DNA of 64,000 nt from Algibacter sp. (GCF_029245835.1 NZ_JAQWOO010000070.1:41955-105954), one strand, 5' to 3'. Numbered from the stretch's first letter, positions 1 through 7,896 are shown. Notes: generated by a model not told the origin, from the sequence alone. Translations and numbers: made by a program.

Positions 1-102
1 TTTAGGGTAAAACTCTAACTTCTCTAAACTATCTAATTGATAATCTACAGGTGGTTCTAATACCAATGTGCCGTCGCGGTCTATAAATAATACTTTTTTC
101 AT
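1..102 (-). CDS. hisB: HisB, histidinol-phosphatase / imidazoleglycerol-phosphate dehydratase, N-terminal fragment
   Basis: Only the first 34 codons are in the window; the gene runs off the left edge. The visible N-terminus, [18 protein letters not shown], has the HAD phosphatase motif I (DRDGT) expected at the start of the bifunctional HisB, which dephosphorylates histidinol phosphate and dehydrates imidazoleglycerol phosphate in histidine synthesis. It lies downstream of hisG, hisD and hisC on the same strand, which supports the assignment over other HAD phosphatases. A 7-bp hairpin (101-118) abuts the start codon. Whether the dehydratase half is fused cannot be seen. Confidence 0.85.
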   Translation of the reverse strand, partial: MKKVLFIDRDGTLVLEPPVDYQLDSLEKLEFYPK

Positions 103-118
103 ATAACTTTAGTTATAT
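101..118. repeat. Short inverted repeat at the hisB start
   Basis: ATATAAC and GTTATAT form a perfect 7-bp stem around a TTTA loop, touching the hisB start codon and only 1 base from the next palindrome. It could be a fortuitous AT-rich hairpin or could affect hisB translation. Confidence 0.4.
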
Positions 119-139
119 GTCCTGAATTTACTTCAGGAC
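119..139. repeat. Intergenic palindrome, core TCCTGAA-N5-TTCAGGA (copy A)
   Basis: GTCCTGAA and TTCAGGAC form a perfect 8-bp stem with a 5-nt loop between hisB and the GIY-YIG gene. The same core with the same loop length recurs at 456-474 on the other side of the GIY-YIG gene. It resembles the dispersed GTCATCCTGA/GTCATGCTGA-type repeats common between genes in Bacteroidota. Confidence 0.75.
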
Positions 140-143
140 CTTA

Positions 144-427
144 TTAATTTATGCTAATTGTTTCTAAATTAGGATTTGATTCTTTTATTAAATTCCATTT
201 CCATTCTTTATGCCAATTCTTTAATTGCTTTTCTCTTGATTTAGCCATTTTTTTTTCTTCAAATCCCTCAAAATAAACTAAATCAATTGCATTATATCTT
301 TTCGTAAACAACGATCCTAACCCTTTTTGATGTTGGTTAATTCTTTTCTTAACATCATCAGTATAACCAACACATAATACACTTCTATTTTTTTTGTTAG
401 TATATAGCAATAATATTTTTCATTCAT
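144..427 (-). pseudogene. GIY-YIG nuclease-like small protein, frameshifted in an A8 run
   Basis: The single-domain GIY-YIG family protein (usually 80-100 aa) is split between two frames. ATG at 427 reads MNEKYYCYILT, which carries the expected YIL (GIY-like) strand. The rest, from NRSVLCVGYTDDVKKRINQH onwards (the YIG strand and the Arg of the catalytic helix), is in the next frame. The shift falls in a run of eight A (388-395 on the plus strand); one more A would give an uninterrupted protein YILTKKNRSVLCVGY. The open frame alone (144-410, starting at TTG) lacks the first strand. It could be a sequencing error in a homopolymer, slippage expression, or true decay. The gene interrupts the his operon and is bracketed by two matching palindromes. 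Confidence 0.75.
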
Positions 428-455
428 AATAGTAATTCATCTTCAATGAAAAAGT

Positions 456-474
456 TCCTGAAACCAGTTCAGGA
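456..474. repeat. Intergenic palindrome, core TCCTGAA-N5-TTCAGGA (copy B)
   Basis: TCCTGAA and TTCAGGA pair perfectly over 7 bp with a 5-nt ACCAG loop. It overlaps the hisC stop codon and has the same stem core as the palindrome at 119-139, so the two copies bracket the GIY-YIG gene. Confidence 0.75.
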
Positions 475-1515
475 TTTCGAAATTAATAAAAGCGTTTTTA
501 TTAATTTCTCATTCTCCTCAGATGTTCCAATTGTAAATCTTAAACAATTTTCACAACCAGGTTGTGTTGTTCTATTTCTAATAACAATGCCCTTTTCAAT
601 AAGTTGATTGTAACGTTTTGTAGCGTTATCAACTTTAGCTAACACAAAATTAGCATCAGATGGATATATTTTTGAAATATAATCTACAGACTCCAAGTTA
701 GCAATTAACAAATCACGCTGTTTCAATATATCTGAAACTTGTTGTTGCGTCAATTTTTGTTGTTCAAGTTGAGAAATTGCTTTCTGTTGTGTTAACTCAT
801 TAACGTTATATGGCGGTTTAATACGATTTAAAACTGAAATAATTTCCTCGGAAGCATAACAAATCCCTAGTCGGATCCCAGCCATCCCATAAGCTTTTGA
901 AAGTGTTTGCGTTACTATTAAATTTGGAAAATCATGTAACCTAGTTAACCAACTTTCTTTATTTGAAAAATCGATATATGCTTCATCAATAACAACAATT
1001 CCCTTAAATTTATTGACTAAACTTTCAATAGATTTAGCTTCAAAGCTATTAGCTGTTGGATTGTTAGGCGAACACAAAAACAACAATTTAGATTGACTAT
1101 TTGCTGTATTTAAAATAGCATCGACTTTAGGTTGGAAATCATCATCTAGCTGAACACTTTTAATTTCAATAGCGTTTACATTAGCCAAAACACTATACAT
1201 ACCATATGTTGGAGGTAATGTGATAACATTATCTTGATTAGGTTCGCAAAAGGCTCTAAATATCAAATCTAAAACTTCATCGCTTCCATTGCCTAAAAGT
1301 ATATTTTGTTCAGGAATCCCTTTAATTTTAGAAAGTAAAGATTTTACTGTTCTTTGTTGTGGATCAGGGTAACGATTAACGCCGTTTTCAAATGGATTTT
1401 CATTCGCATCTAAAAACACCATATCATCACTATTACCTTGAAATTCATCTCTTGCTGATGAATACGGTTTTAGCGCCTTAATAGTTGGTCTAATTAAATC
1501 TTGGATATTTATCAT
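469..1515 (-). CDS. hisC: Histidinol-phosphate aminotransferase
   Basis: This PLP-dependent class I/II aminotransferase converts imidazole-acetol phosphate to histidinol phosphate. The 348-aa protein has the family marks in order: NENPFENG near the N-terminus, RYPDPQQ, GNGSDEVLDLI, SPNNPTANSF, VIDEAYIDF and the PLP lysine in TLSKAYGMAGIRLG, ending with a RNRTTQPGCENCLRFTIGT substrate-binding segment. I chose the ATG at 1515 (MINIQDL) because the GTG nine bases upstream lies within an intergenic repeat and adds nothing conserved. It lies between hisD and hisB in the his operon. The stop codon sits inside a palindrome. Confidence 0.95.
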   Translation of the reverse strand: MINIQDLIRPTIKALKPYSSARDEFQGNSDDMVFLDANENPFENGVNRYPDPQQRTVKSLLSKIKGIPEQNILLGNGSDEVLDLIFRAFCEPNQDNVITLPPTYGMYSVLANVNAIEIKSVQLDDDFQPKVDAILNTANSQSKLLFLCSPNNPTANSFEAKSIESLVNKFKGIVVIDEAYIDFSNKESWLTRLHDFPNLIVTQTLSKAYGMAGIRLGICYASEEIISVLNRIKPPYNVNELTQQKAISQLEQQKLTQQQVSDILKQRDLLIANLESVDYISKIYPSDANFVLAKVDNATKRYNQLIEKGIVIRNRTTQPGCENCLRFTIGTSEENEKLIKTLLLISKS

Positions 1516-1522
1516 TTTTGTC

Positions 1523-1543
1523 ACGCTGAATATATTTCAGTGT
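1523..1543. repeat. Intergenic palindrome related to copies A and B (copy C)
   Basis: ACGCTGAA and TTCAGTGT pair over 8 positions (one G-T) around a 5-nt TATAT loop, just upstream of hisC. It keeps the CTGAA-N5-TTCAG plan of copies A and B and matches the GTCA(T/C)GCTGAA...TTCAG(C/T)... repeat type of Bacteroidota. Confidence 0.6.
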
Positions 1544-1568
1544 CTATATTTATGTGTCAAACTAACTA

Positions 1569-1593
1569 CCCTTTGACTGCGCTCAGGATGACA
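1569..1593 (-). repeat. Bacteroidota-type intergenic repeat, TGTCATCCTGAGCGCAGTC...
   Basis: Read on the minus strand this begins TGTCATCCTGAGCGCAGTCA and ends AAGGG. From general knowledge, close variants of this word (…GCGCAGTCGAAGG…) are scattered between genes in many Bacteroidota genomes. It lies in the hisD-hisC spacer, 25 bases from copy C. Confidence 0.65.
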
Positions 1594-1607
1594 TCTTAGT
1601 TTGAATT

Positions 1608-2894
1608 TTATTTTTTTAAATCTTCTAATCTGATAGTTACCGCATTTTTATGTGCTTGTAATCCTTCTGCTTCTGCCATTAATTCAATAGTTTCTCCAAT
1701 ATTCAAAAGCCCTTCTTTTGATATTTTTTGAAACGTCATACTCTTCATAAAGCTATCTAAATTCACTCCAGAATATGCTTTTGAAAACCCATTAGTAGGT
1801 AACGTATGATTTGTTCCTGATGCATAATCTCCCGCACTTTCAGGCGTATAGTCACCTATAAAAACAGAACCAGCATTAGTTATGCCATCAACATATAAAT
1901 CTTCATTCTTAACACAAATAATGAAATGCTCTGGTCCATATTCATTAATTAATTCAAGTGCTATTTCATCATTCTCGACATAAATTAGCTTTGAATTTGC
2001 TATCGCTTTTTTTGCAATCGCTTTACGCGGAAGAACCTCTAATTGTTTTTCTACTTCTGCTGAAACATCTTCAATCAAACCTTTTGATGTTGCTACCAAA
2101 ATGACTTGACTATCAGTGCCATGTTCTGCTTGACTTAATAAATCTGAAGCCACATAAGACGCATTTGCTGTCTCATCTGCAACAACAAGTAACTCGCTTG
2201 GACCAGCAGGCATATCTATAGCCACCCCATGTTTTGTTGCTAATTGTTTCGCAACCGTTACAAACTGATTTCCCGGACCGAATATTTTATATACTTGAGG
2301 AATGGTTTCTGTACCAAAAGTTAATCCTGCAATCGCTTGAATTCCGCCTACTTTTATAATTTTTGTAACCCCACAAAGTTGCGCTGCAAATAAAATTTCA
2401 GGAGCTAATTCACCTTCTTTGTTTGGGGGTGAGCATAAAACTATTTCTTTACATCTTGCTATTTGTGCAGGAACAGCCAACATTAAAACTGTTGAAAATA
2501 AAGGCGCTGTCCCTCCAGGGATATATAGCCCTACTTTTTGAATGGGTCTTTTTTCCTGCCAACATTGAACACCAATTGTTGTTTCAATTTCAACTTTCGA
2601 TGTTTTTTGTGCGTTATGAAATACTTCGATATTAGCTTTTGCTAATCTTATGGCTTCCTTGAGTTTATTTGGAACATTCTGAATAGCTTTTTTTATTTCA
2701 TCAGAAGTAACGAGGTTAGAACCTAAAGAAATAGCATCAAACTTTTGAGTATATTTTTTTATAGCTGCATCGCCATTATTTGAAACCTCCTCAAAAATTT
2801 GAGTAACCATTGTTTCTATATCACCAACGGTTTGTGTAGGTCTTTTTAATATTTCAAACCAATCACTTTTATTTGGATTATTAATTATATTCAT
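1608..2894 (-). CDS. hisD: Histidinol dehydrogenase
   Basis: This zinc enzyme oxidises histidinol to histidine in two NAD-dependent steps. The 428-aa protein is of usual length and shows GLYIPGGTAPLFSTVLMLAVPA, the NAD-site GPGNQFVTVAKQ, DMPAGPSELLVVAD, the zinc/catalytic SQAEHGTDSQV, the catalytic NEYGPEH and the zinc-binding SAGDYASGTNHTLPTNG segment. Start and stop are unambiguous. It follows hisG after 9 bases and precedes hisC, so it is co-transcribed under the leader attenuator upstream of hisG. Confidence 0.97.
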   Translation of the reverse strand: MNIINNPNKSDWFEILKRPTQTVGDIETMVTQIFEEVSNNGDAAIKKYTQKFDAISLGSNLVTSDEIKKAIQNVPNKLKEAIRLAKANIEVFHNAQKTSKVEIETTIGVQCWQEKRPIQKVGLYIPGGTAPLFSTVLMLAVPAQIARCKEIVLCSPPNKEGELAPEILFAAQLCGVTKIIKVGGIQAIAGLTFGTETIPQVYKIFGPGNQFVTVAKQLATKHGVAIDMPAGPSELLVVADETANASYVASDLLSQAEHGTDSQVILVATSKGLIEDVSAEVEKQLEVLPRKAIAKKAIANSKLIYVENDEIALELINEYGPEHFIICVKNEDLYVDGITNAGSVFIGDYTPESAGDYASGTNHTLPTNGFSKAYSGVNLDSFMKSMTFQKISKEGLLNIGETIELMAEAEGLQAHKNAVTIRLEDLKK

Positions 2895-2903
2895 AACTAA
2901 AAA

Positions 2904-3761
2904 TTAAAGCACCATTTTCTCAATTGGACAAACTAAAATACCTTGTGCTCCATTAGCCTTTAGTTCATCTATAACATTCCAAAACTCGTTTTTACTAATT
3001 ACTGAGTGTACTGAACTCCAACCTTTTTCAGCTAATGGCAAAACCGTTGGACTTTTCATTCCAGGTAATACATTAATAATATCTTGAATTTTATCGTTTG
3101 GCGCATTTAATAAAACGTATTTTGAGTTTCTACCTTTTAAAACCGATTTAATTCTGAATTGAATGGTATCTAAAATAGTTTGCTTTTTATCATCTAAGAT
3201 AGGAGAAACTGCCAAAACGGCTTCTGATTTTAAAATAGTATCAACCTCTTTCAGGTTGTTTTTAAATAAAGTACTTCCACTGGAAACAATATCGCAAATA
3301 GCATCTGCTAAACCTATATTTGGAGCTATTTCAACTGAACCGTTTATGATATGTAAATTAGCGTTTACGCCGTTTTCATCTAAATACATTTGCACCGTAT
3401 TTGGATAGGATGTAGCAATACGCTTACCTTCTAAATCTTTAATGGTAGCATAATCATGTCCTTTTGGTACTGCAATACAAACACGACACGTTGAAAAACC
3501 TAATTTTTCAACAACATTTATACCTTCTCCTTTCTCAATCAAAACATTTTCTCCAATGATAGCTGCATCAACAACACCGTCTTTCAAATATTGTGGAATA
3601 TCACCATTTCTTAAATAAAAGACTTCTAAAGGAAACCCCTTTGCCGAAGCTTTTAATTGATCTTTTCCATTATCAATAGAAATACCAATATCTTTTAACA
3701 ATCTCATGGAGTCCTCGTTTAAACGACCCGATTTCTGTACTGCAATTCTTAATTTACTCAT
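2904..3761 (-). CDS. hisG: ATP phosphoribosyltransferase (long form)
   Basis: HisG joins ATP and PRPP in the first, feedback-inhibited step of histidine synthesis. From ATG at 3761 (MSKLRIAVQKSGRL) the protein is 285 aa, the length of the long HisG form with a C-terminal ACT-like regulatory domain, so no HisZ partner is needed. Typical segments are LRNGDIPQYLKDGVVDAAIIGENV and the PRPP-loop region DIVSSGSTLFKNNL. An in-frame ATG at 3800 lies next to the terminator hairpin and adds a non-conserved 13-residue tail, so I rejected it. It is the first structural gene of the his operon. Confidence 0.96.
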   Translation of the reverse strand: MSKLRIAVQKSGRLNEDSMRLLKDIGISIDNGKDQLKASAKGFPLEVFYLRNGDIPQYLKDGVVDAAIIGENVLIEKGEGINVVEKLGFSTCRVCIAVPKGHDYATIKDLEGKRIATSYPNTVQMYLDENGVNANLHIINGSVEIAPNIGLADAICDIVSSGSTLFKNNLKEVDTILKSEAVLAVSPILDDKKQTILDTIQFRIKSVLKGRNSKYVLLNAPNDKIQDIINVLPGMKSPTVLPLAEKGWSSVHSVISKNEFWNVIDELKANGAQGILVCPIEKMVL

Positions 3762-3807
3762 TATGTTGTTTTTATGAGTTTGAAACAATCTAGTTGGCAT
3801 TAGAATT

Positions 3808-3839
3808 AAAAAACCCGCTTGATTGTCTCAAACGGGTTT
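3808..3839 (-). terminator. his attenuator terminator hairpin
   Basis: On the minus strand AAACCCGTTTGA and TCAAGCGGGTTT form a 12-bp stem (one G-U) with a GACAA loop, running into six T at 3808-3813. It lies between the leader peptide and hisG. The left arm (3826-3834) can instead pair with TCTCAAGCG inside the end of the leader peptide gene (3878-3886), a competing antiterminator. Confidence 0.88.
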
Positions 3840-3871
3840 AGAAATATATGTTGATTTTACTCAATACATTT

Positions 3872-3925
3872 TCACTTCGCTTGAGAGCAAATATGAAAAT
3901 GATGATGTAATTGAATAAAAGTCAT
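3872..3925 (-). CDS. hisL: Histidine operon leader peptide
   Basis: A 17-codon ORF, MTFIQLHHHFHICSQAK, lies 110 bases upstream of hisG. Four of its 17 residues are His, three in a row, as in his leader peptides of enterobacteria. Its last codons contain TCTCAAGCG, which can pair (one G-U) with the left arm of the downstream terminator. A ribosome stalled at the His codons would leave that segment free to form the antiterminator; a ribosome reaching the TGA would cover it and let the terminator form. A short A-rich AAAAAGAA lies just upstream of the ATG; CAAATA on the plus strand at 3942-3947 (TATTTG on the minus) may be part of the promoter. Confidence 0.85.
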   Translation of the reverse strand: MTFIQLHHHFHICSQAK

Positions 3926-4082
3926 TTCTTTTTATTTGATGCAAATATCTATAATTTATATGATAAAATCCAAATTATAAATACAATTCTTAAAACAATT
4001 AAATATTATTAATATTTAGGCATCAAAAAATTAATAATTTTTAAAAGAACGTGTTAAATGCTGAATTATTTAGCTTCTTAGT

Positions 4083-4898
4083 TTATTGATTTCCAAGAAT
4101 AATTGGCATACCGCTATCTCCTGAACCAATAACAATTATTTTACTATTTGGTGATTCTGAAAGTTTTACAGTAGCTTCAATACCTTTATCTTGAAGTATT
4201 TTATCTGTTAATGAGGCACTTAAAATTCTGTTTGATTGTGCTTTACCTTCGGCTTCAATAATTACTTTTTCAGCTTCTTTTGCGGCAGTAACTAATCTAA
4301 ACTCATACTCTAAAGATTCTTGTTCTTGCTTTAATTTACGCTCAATGGCTTCCTTAATGGTTATTGGTAAAGTTACATCTCTAACTAGCACTTCGTTAAG
4401 TTGCACATATTGCTTGTCTAAAATCTTTTTAGTTTCTTCAAAAATTTCATCTTGGATAGCATCACGCTTACTAGAATACAATTGTTCTGGTGTATACCTA
4501 CCTACAACACTTCTAGCCGCACTACGAATTGAAGGCATAATAACACGTTGTAAATAATTTTGACCTAGTGATTGGTGTAAATTACCTAAATCTTTATATA
4601 CAGGCTCATACCACGCCGAAGCATCAATTTGAATTTCTAATCCATTTGAAGAAAGTACTTTCATTTTTTCAAAAAGCTCTTGTTGACGCACTTCGTAAAT
4701 ATAAACTTTGTTCCAAGGCGCCACAATATGAAACCCTTCGCCCATCGGCGGTTCATCTATAACAACACCATCTCCAAAGGTTTCAAAAAGCACTCCTGCT
4801 TCTCCAGAATCTATCGTTACTGCTGATTTTGCTAATACTACAACTAATATAATCGCCCCAATTATAAAAGGCAATGCTACTTTTGGTAATTTTTCCAT
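4083..4898 (-). CDS. SPFH/prohibitin family membrane protein
   Basis: A 271-aa protein with one N-terminal membrane segment (about residues 8-24) followed by an SPFH (band 7/prohibitin) domain: SGEAGVLFETFGDGV, EGFHIVAPWNKVYIYEVRQQ, and later EAIERKLKQEQESLEYEF, an Ala/Glu-rich helical stretch typical of prohibitins. Such proteins form ring-like membrane assemblies that scaffold or regulate proteases and microdomains. It lies 18 bases downstream of the vWA-domain membrane protein gene and may be co-expressed with it. The exact role is unknown. Confidence 0.85.
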   Translation of the reverse strand: MEKLPKVALPFIIGAIILVVVLAKSAVTIDSGEAGVLFETFGDGVVIDEPPMGEGFHIVAPWNKVYIYEVRQQELFEKMKVLSSNGLEIQIDASAWYEPVYKDLGNLHQSLGQNYLQRVIMPSIRSAARSVVGRYTPEQLYSSKRDAIQDEIFEETKKILDKQYVQLNEVLVRDVTLPITIKEAIERKLKQEQESLEYEFRLVTAAKEAEKVIIEAEGKAQSNRILSASLTDKILQDKGIEATVKLSESPNSKIIVIGSGDSGMPIILGNQ

Positions 4899-4916
4899 TT
4901 TCTATTTTATTTTAAT

Positions 4917-6950
4917 TTAAATTAATCCGTTATACTTTCTTAAAAACCATTCTAAACCTAAGCTTAAAGCTATTAAAGCGAGTAGAAATTTCCAATCTAT
5001 CAAAGGTATGATATTTTTACTGCTTTTTTGAATAGGAACGAAACGATTATCATTTAATAAATCATCAATAACTGCCTCTGCTTTTTCAATAAAATAACTT
5101 GAACCTCTGCTGTTAGTAGCCAACTGTTGCAACTTTGTTACATCAGCGTTTAAAAATTGTTGTTCAACATTGTATTCTAAAATTTGAAAACTACCAGATT
5201 TCGAAAGATTTTCTTTGGAAGCTTTTACTGTGAAACTATATTCTGAAGGAGGCAAACTACTTAAATTAACCTGGTAATTATTGTTTTTTAAAATTAAAGG
5301 AAATGTTTTTTTTACCTTTGAATTAGTATCAGTTAAAGTTATATAAAGTGTTTCCCTAGTATCAAACACATAATTTTTATCAAAAAACTCTGCTTTAATA
5401 ACTATACTACCACTACCATTATAAAACGATTCATAATCTAAATTCAACCTGCTTTTTTGTTTGTTTGAAGCTAAATATTGTATCAATTTTCCAATAAAAT
5501 CATCAAAAGTATTAAATGATTTTTCGTTTAAATAACTTTGAGCTCGCCATTGCCAGATATGCTCTCCAAACAAAACAGCTTCTCTCCTACCATTAGTTTC
5601 AAACGTTGCTAAAAGTGTTTCGTTTGTTGAAACGCCTCTAACAGTTTTTTCTAAAATGGATTGAAAAGGGGTATTAAATTTAATGGTCCCGTAATTTGAT
5701 AACAACGGTGGAAATGATTCAAAATTTATATCCTCAATAAAAAAGGGTGAATAATTTATATTTAATTCAGCTAGATAATACTCAGTTTGGTCTGTAATAC
5801 TATGATAATAACTTGTAGTGGCTCGGTTTAAAAAACTTAAATCTGTTTTTGTTCCAACAATTACAAATTTATTTTTATTTTGTAATTCCAGGTTACTATA
5901 CAGATTATTAAACTTATTATTTGGTTGATACAGTATAATTAATTGAAAATCATTAATTTGATTAATCGCTTCTTTAGTGTCTAATATGGAAACAGAACGC
6001 TGTTCATTACTCTCAATACTTTTTTTTAGAGCACCTAAATCTGGATGAGAAAAATCACTAACTATCGCAATTTTTGTTTTTTGATTAATAACTTCAACTG
6101 CAAAATTCTTAGAATTATTTATGATATTCTTTTCATTTTCTATAGGAACAAGGGTTGCTTTATAGTTACTAACTCCAACGCTATTAGCTGGCAAAGTGAA
6201 ATTAATAACTTTAGAATTATTATTTTTTGAAAAGTCAATTGATTTGGAATATACTGTAGTGTTCCCGTTTTTAACTACAAACTTTGAGCTAACATTACGA
6301 CTACCATTATAAACTAAAATAGCTTCAATTGGAAATCTGTTTTTTAAATAAGCATACTTATTAACATTAAATTGCTGTATTTTTAAATCTGTATACGTAA
6401 TGGTATCTCCTAAAATTATTGGATAGATAGGCTGCTTGTAACTATTTGAAGAGAATTGATAATCATTACCATAGGTTTGATTTCCGTCTGAAATAAGTAA
6501 CGTTGGTGATGTTGTTTGTTTGTATAATTGACTTAATTGTGTAAACGCCTTAGATATATTGGTTTGTTTTTCTGAAAACGACATAGAGTCTAATGACTTT
6601 AAGTTTTCTCCAAACGTGTAATAATCAATATTAAACTTATTTTGAATATCATTATTAGCTTTTATTTTATCAATAAACTTAAGTACACTTTCGTCTTGAT
6701 TTAGATATTTTACTGAACTAGAATTATCAATAGCTAAAACCAAATTTGGTTTTTCAACGGATACTTTTATTTGATCAAAACTTGGATTAATTATTAATAG
6801 TAGCGTAGAGAAGAAAGTTAAGAATCTCAAAAAAGTAAAAAGTACGTTTAATTTAGATAGGCGTCGCTTTTTAGTAAAATACTGAAAAAGCGCTAAACCT
6901 AGCGCTATAATTCCAGCAAGTATGATGTATAATAAAGTTTCTGTTTGCAT
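4917..6950 (-). CDS. Membrane protein with von Willebrand factor A-like domain
   Basis: This 677-aa protein has two membrane helices at the N-terminus (about residues 5-24 and 38-58), then a vWA-like domain whose MIDAS start is visible as LVLAIDNSSSVK (D-x-S-x-S) and whose fourth strand reads PTLLISDGNQTYG. A long beta-rich region follows, and a final membrane helix (DWKFLLALIALSLGLEWFL) ends near RKYNGLI. The plan resembles BatA/BatB-like and uncharacterised Bacteroidota proteins with a vWA fold placed near the membrane. No enzyme motif is visible. It is followed by the SPFH gene. Its function is not known. Confidence 0.75.
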   Translation of the reverse strand: MQTETLLYIILAGIIALGLALFQYFTKKRRLSKLNVLFTFLRFLTFFSTLLLIINPSFDQIKVSVEKPNLVLAIDNSSSVKYLNQDESVLKFIDKIKANNDIQNKFNIDYYTFGENLKSLDSMSFSEKQTNISKAFTQLSQLYKQTTSPTLLISDGNQTYGNDYQFSSNSYKQPIYPIILGDTITYTDLKIQQFNVNKYAYLKNRFPIEAILVYNGSRNVSSKFVVKNGNTTVYSKSIDFSKNNNSKVINFTLPANSVGVSNYKATLVPIENEKNIINNSKNFAVEVINQKTKIAIVSDFSHPDLGALKKSIESNEQRSVSILDTKEAINQINDFQLIILYQPNNKFNNLYSNLELQNKNKFVIVGTKTDLSFLNRATTSYYHSITDQTEYYLAELNINYSPFFIEDINFESFPPLLSNYGTIKFNTPFQSILEKTVRGVSTNETLLATFETNGRREAVLFGEHIWQWRAQSYLNEKSFNTFDDFIGKLIQYLASNKQKSRLNLDYESFYNGSGSIVIKAEFFDKNYVFDTRETLYITLTDTNSKVKKTFPLILKNNNYQVNLSSLPPSEYSFTVKASKENLSKSGSFQILEYNVEQQFLNADVTKLQQLATNSRGSSYFIEKAEAVIDDLLNDNRFVPIQKSSKNIIPLIDWKFLLALIALSLGLEWFLRKYNGLI

Positions 6951-7032
6951 TTAAAACCTTTCGTTAAGCTTCGCTTGGTAGTTGCAATGAAAATATATTT
7001 TCATTTTAGTAATGCTCAAGGTGATGCATTAA

Positions 7033-7779
7033 TTATGTTAGCATACCACCATCAACATTTAATGTTTGTCCCGTAATATATGCACTCATATCACTAGCTA
7101 AAAACACACAAACGTTAGCAATATCTTCTGGTGTTCCTCCTCTTTTTAAAGGGATTCCAGCACGCCATCCTTTTACAACTTCTTCATCTAATTTGGCGGT
7201 CATTTCAGTTTCTATAAACCCAGGTGCCACGACGTTACTTCTTATATTTCTTGAACCTAACTCTAAAGCTACAGATTTTGAAAAACCAATAATACCAGCT
7301 TTTGATGCGGCATAATTTGTTTGTCCTGCATTTCCTTTAACGCCCACTACAGAACTCATATTTATAATTGAACCTTTTCTTTGTTTTAACATTGTTCTTT
7401 GTACAGCTTTTGTCATGTTGAAAACAGACTTTAAATTCACTTCAATAACCGTATCAAAATCGGCTTCATTCATACGCATCAATAAATTATCCTTTGTAAT
7501 TCCTGCATTATTGACAAGTACATCTATACTTCCAAATTCAGCTAAAACATCTTCCGCTAATTTTTGAGCTTCATCAAAACTTGCTGCATTACTCTTGTAA
7601 CCTTTAGCTTTAATTCCTAAAGCGTTAAGTTCTTTCTCTAATTCATTTGCAGCTTCAACAGAAGAACTATAAGTAAATGCTACATTTGCGCCTTGTTCAG
7701 CAAAAACTTGTGCAATTCCTTTTCCAATTCCACGACTAGCACCAGTAATAATGGCTGTTTTACCTTCTAATAGTTTCAT
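7033..7779 (-). CDS. fabG: 3-oxoacyl-[acyl-carrier-protein] reductase
   Basis: This short-chain dehydrogenase reduces 3-oxoacyl-ACP with NADPH in type II fatty acid synthesis. The 248-aa protein has the Rossmann motif TGASRGIGKGIA, NNAGITKDNLLMRM, the catalytic Ser in INMSSVVGVKGNAGQ, the YxxxK in NYAASKAG, and the FabG C-terminus GQTLNVDGGM. It is transcribed away from an upstream region holding a -7 element (7817-7824) and the sucD terminator, so it probably has its own promoter. Confidence 0.95.
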   Translation of the reverse strand: MKLLEGKTAIITGASRGIGKGIAQVFAEQGANVAFTYSSSVEAANELEKELNALGIKAKGYKSNAASFDEAQKLAEDVLAEFGSIDVLVNNAGITKDNLLMRMNEADFDTVIEVNLKSVFNMTKAVQRTMLKQRKGSIINMSSVVGVKGNAGQTNYAASKAGIIGFSKSVALELGSRNIRSNVVAPGFIETEMTAKLDEEVVKGWRAGIPLKRGGTPEDIANVCVFLASDMSAYITGQTLNVDGGMLT

Positions 7780-7816
7780 TTTTATGTTTAGTTAGTTATT
7801 AATATTCTTAGTATTT

Positions 7817-7824
7817 CAAATATA
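7817..7824 (-). promoter_or_regulatory. Bacteroidota -7 element upstream of fabG
   Basis: TATATTTG on the minus strand matches TAnnTTTG and lies 38 bases from the fabG ATG. A TTTG at 7842-7845, about 17 bases upstream, could serve as the -33 element. Confidence 0.5.
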
Positions 7825-7846
7825 ACAAATACAAATGGCTTCAAAT

Positions 7847-7875
7847 AAAAAAACCTTACAAGATTTGTAAGGTTT
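7847..7875 (-). terminator. Rho-independent terminator after sucD
   Basis: AAACCTTACAA and TTGTAAGGTTT form a perfect 11-bp stem with a 3-nt loop, followed on the minus strand by seven T. It lies 22 bases after the sucD stop. Confidence 0.88.
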
Positions 7876-7896
7876 AAATATCTATATTAAGGGTTA

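Noticed and set aside
1516..1524. GTG start for hisC at 1524
   Set aside because: The GTG lies inside a palindromic repeat; the ATG at 1515 gives the normal N-terminus.
3762..3800. Longer hisG start at 3800 (extra MPTRLFQTHKNNI)
   Set aside because: It begins next to the attenuator stem and the extra residues are not like HisG; ATG at 3761 fits the family.
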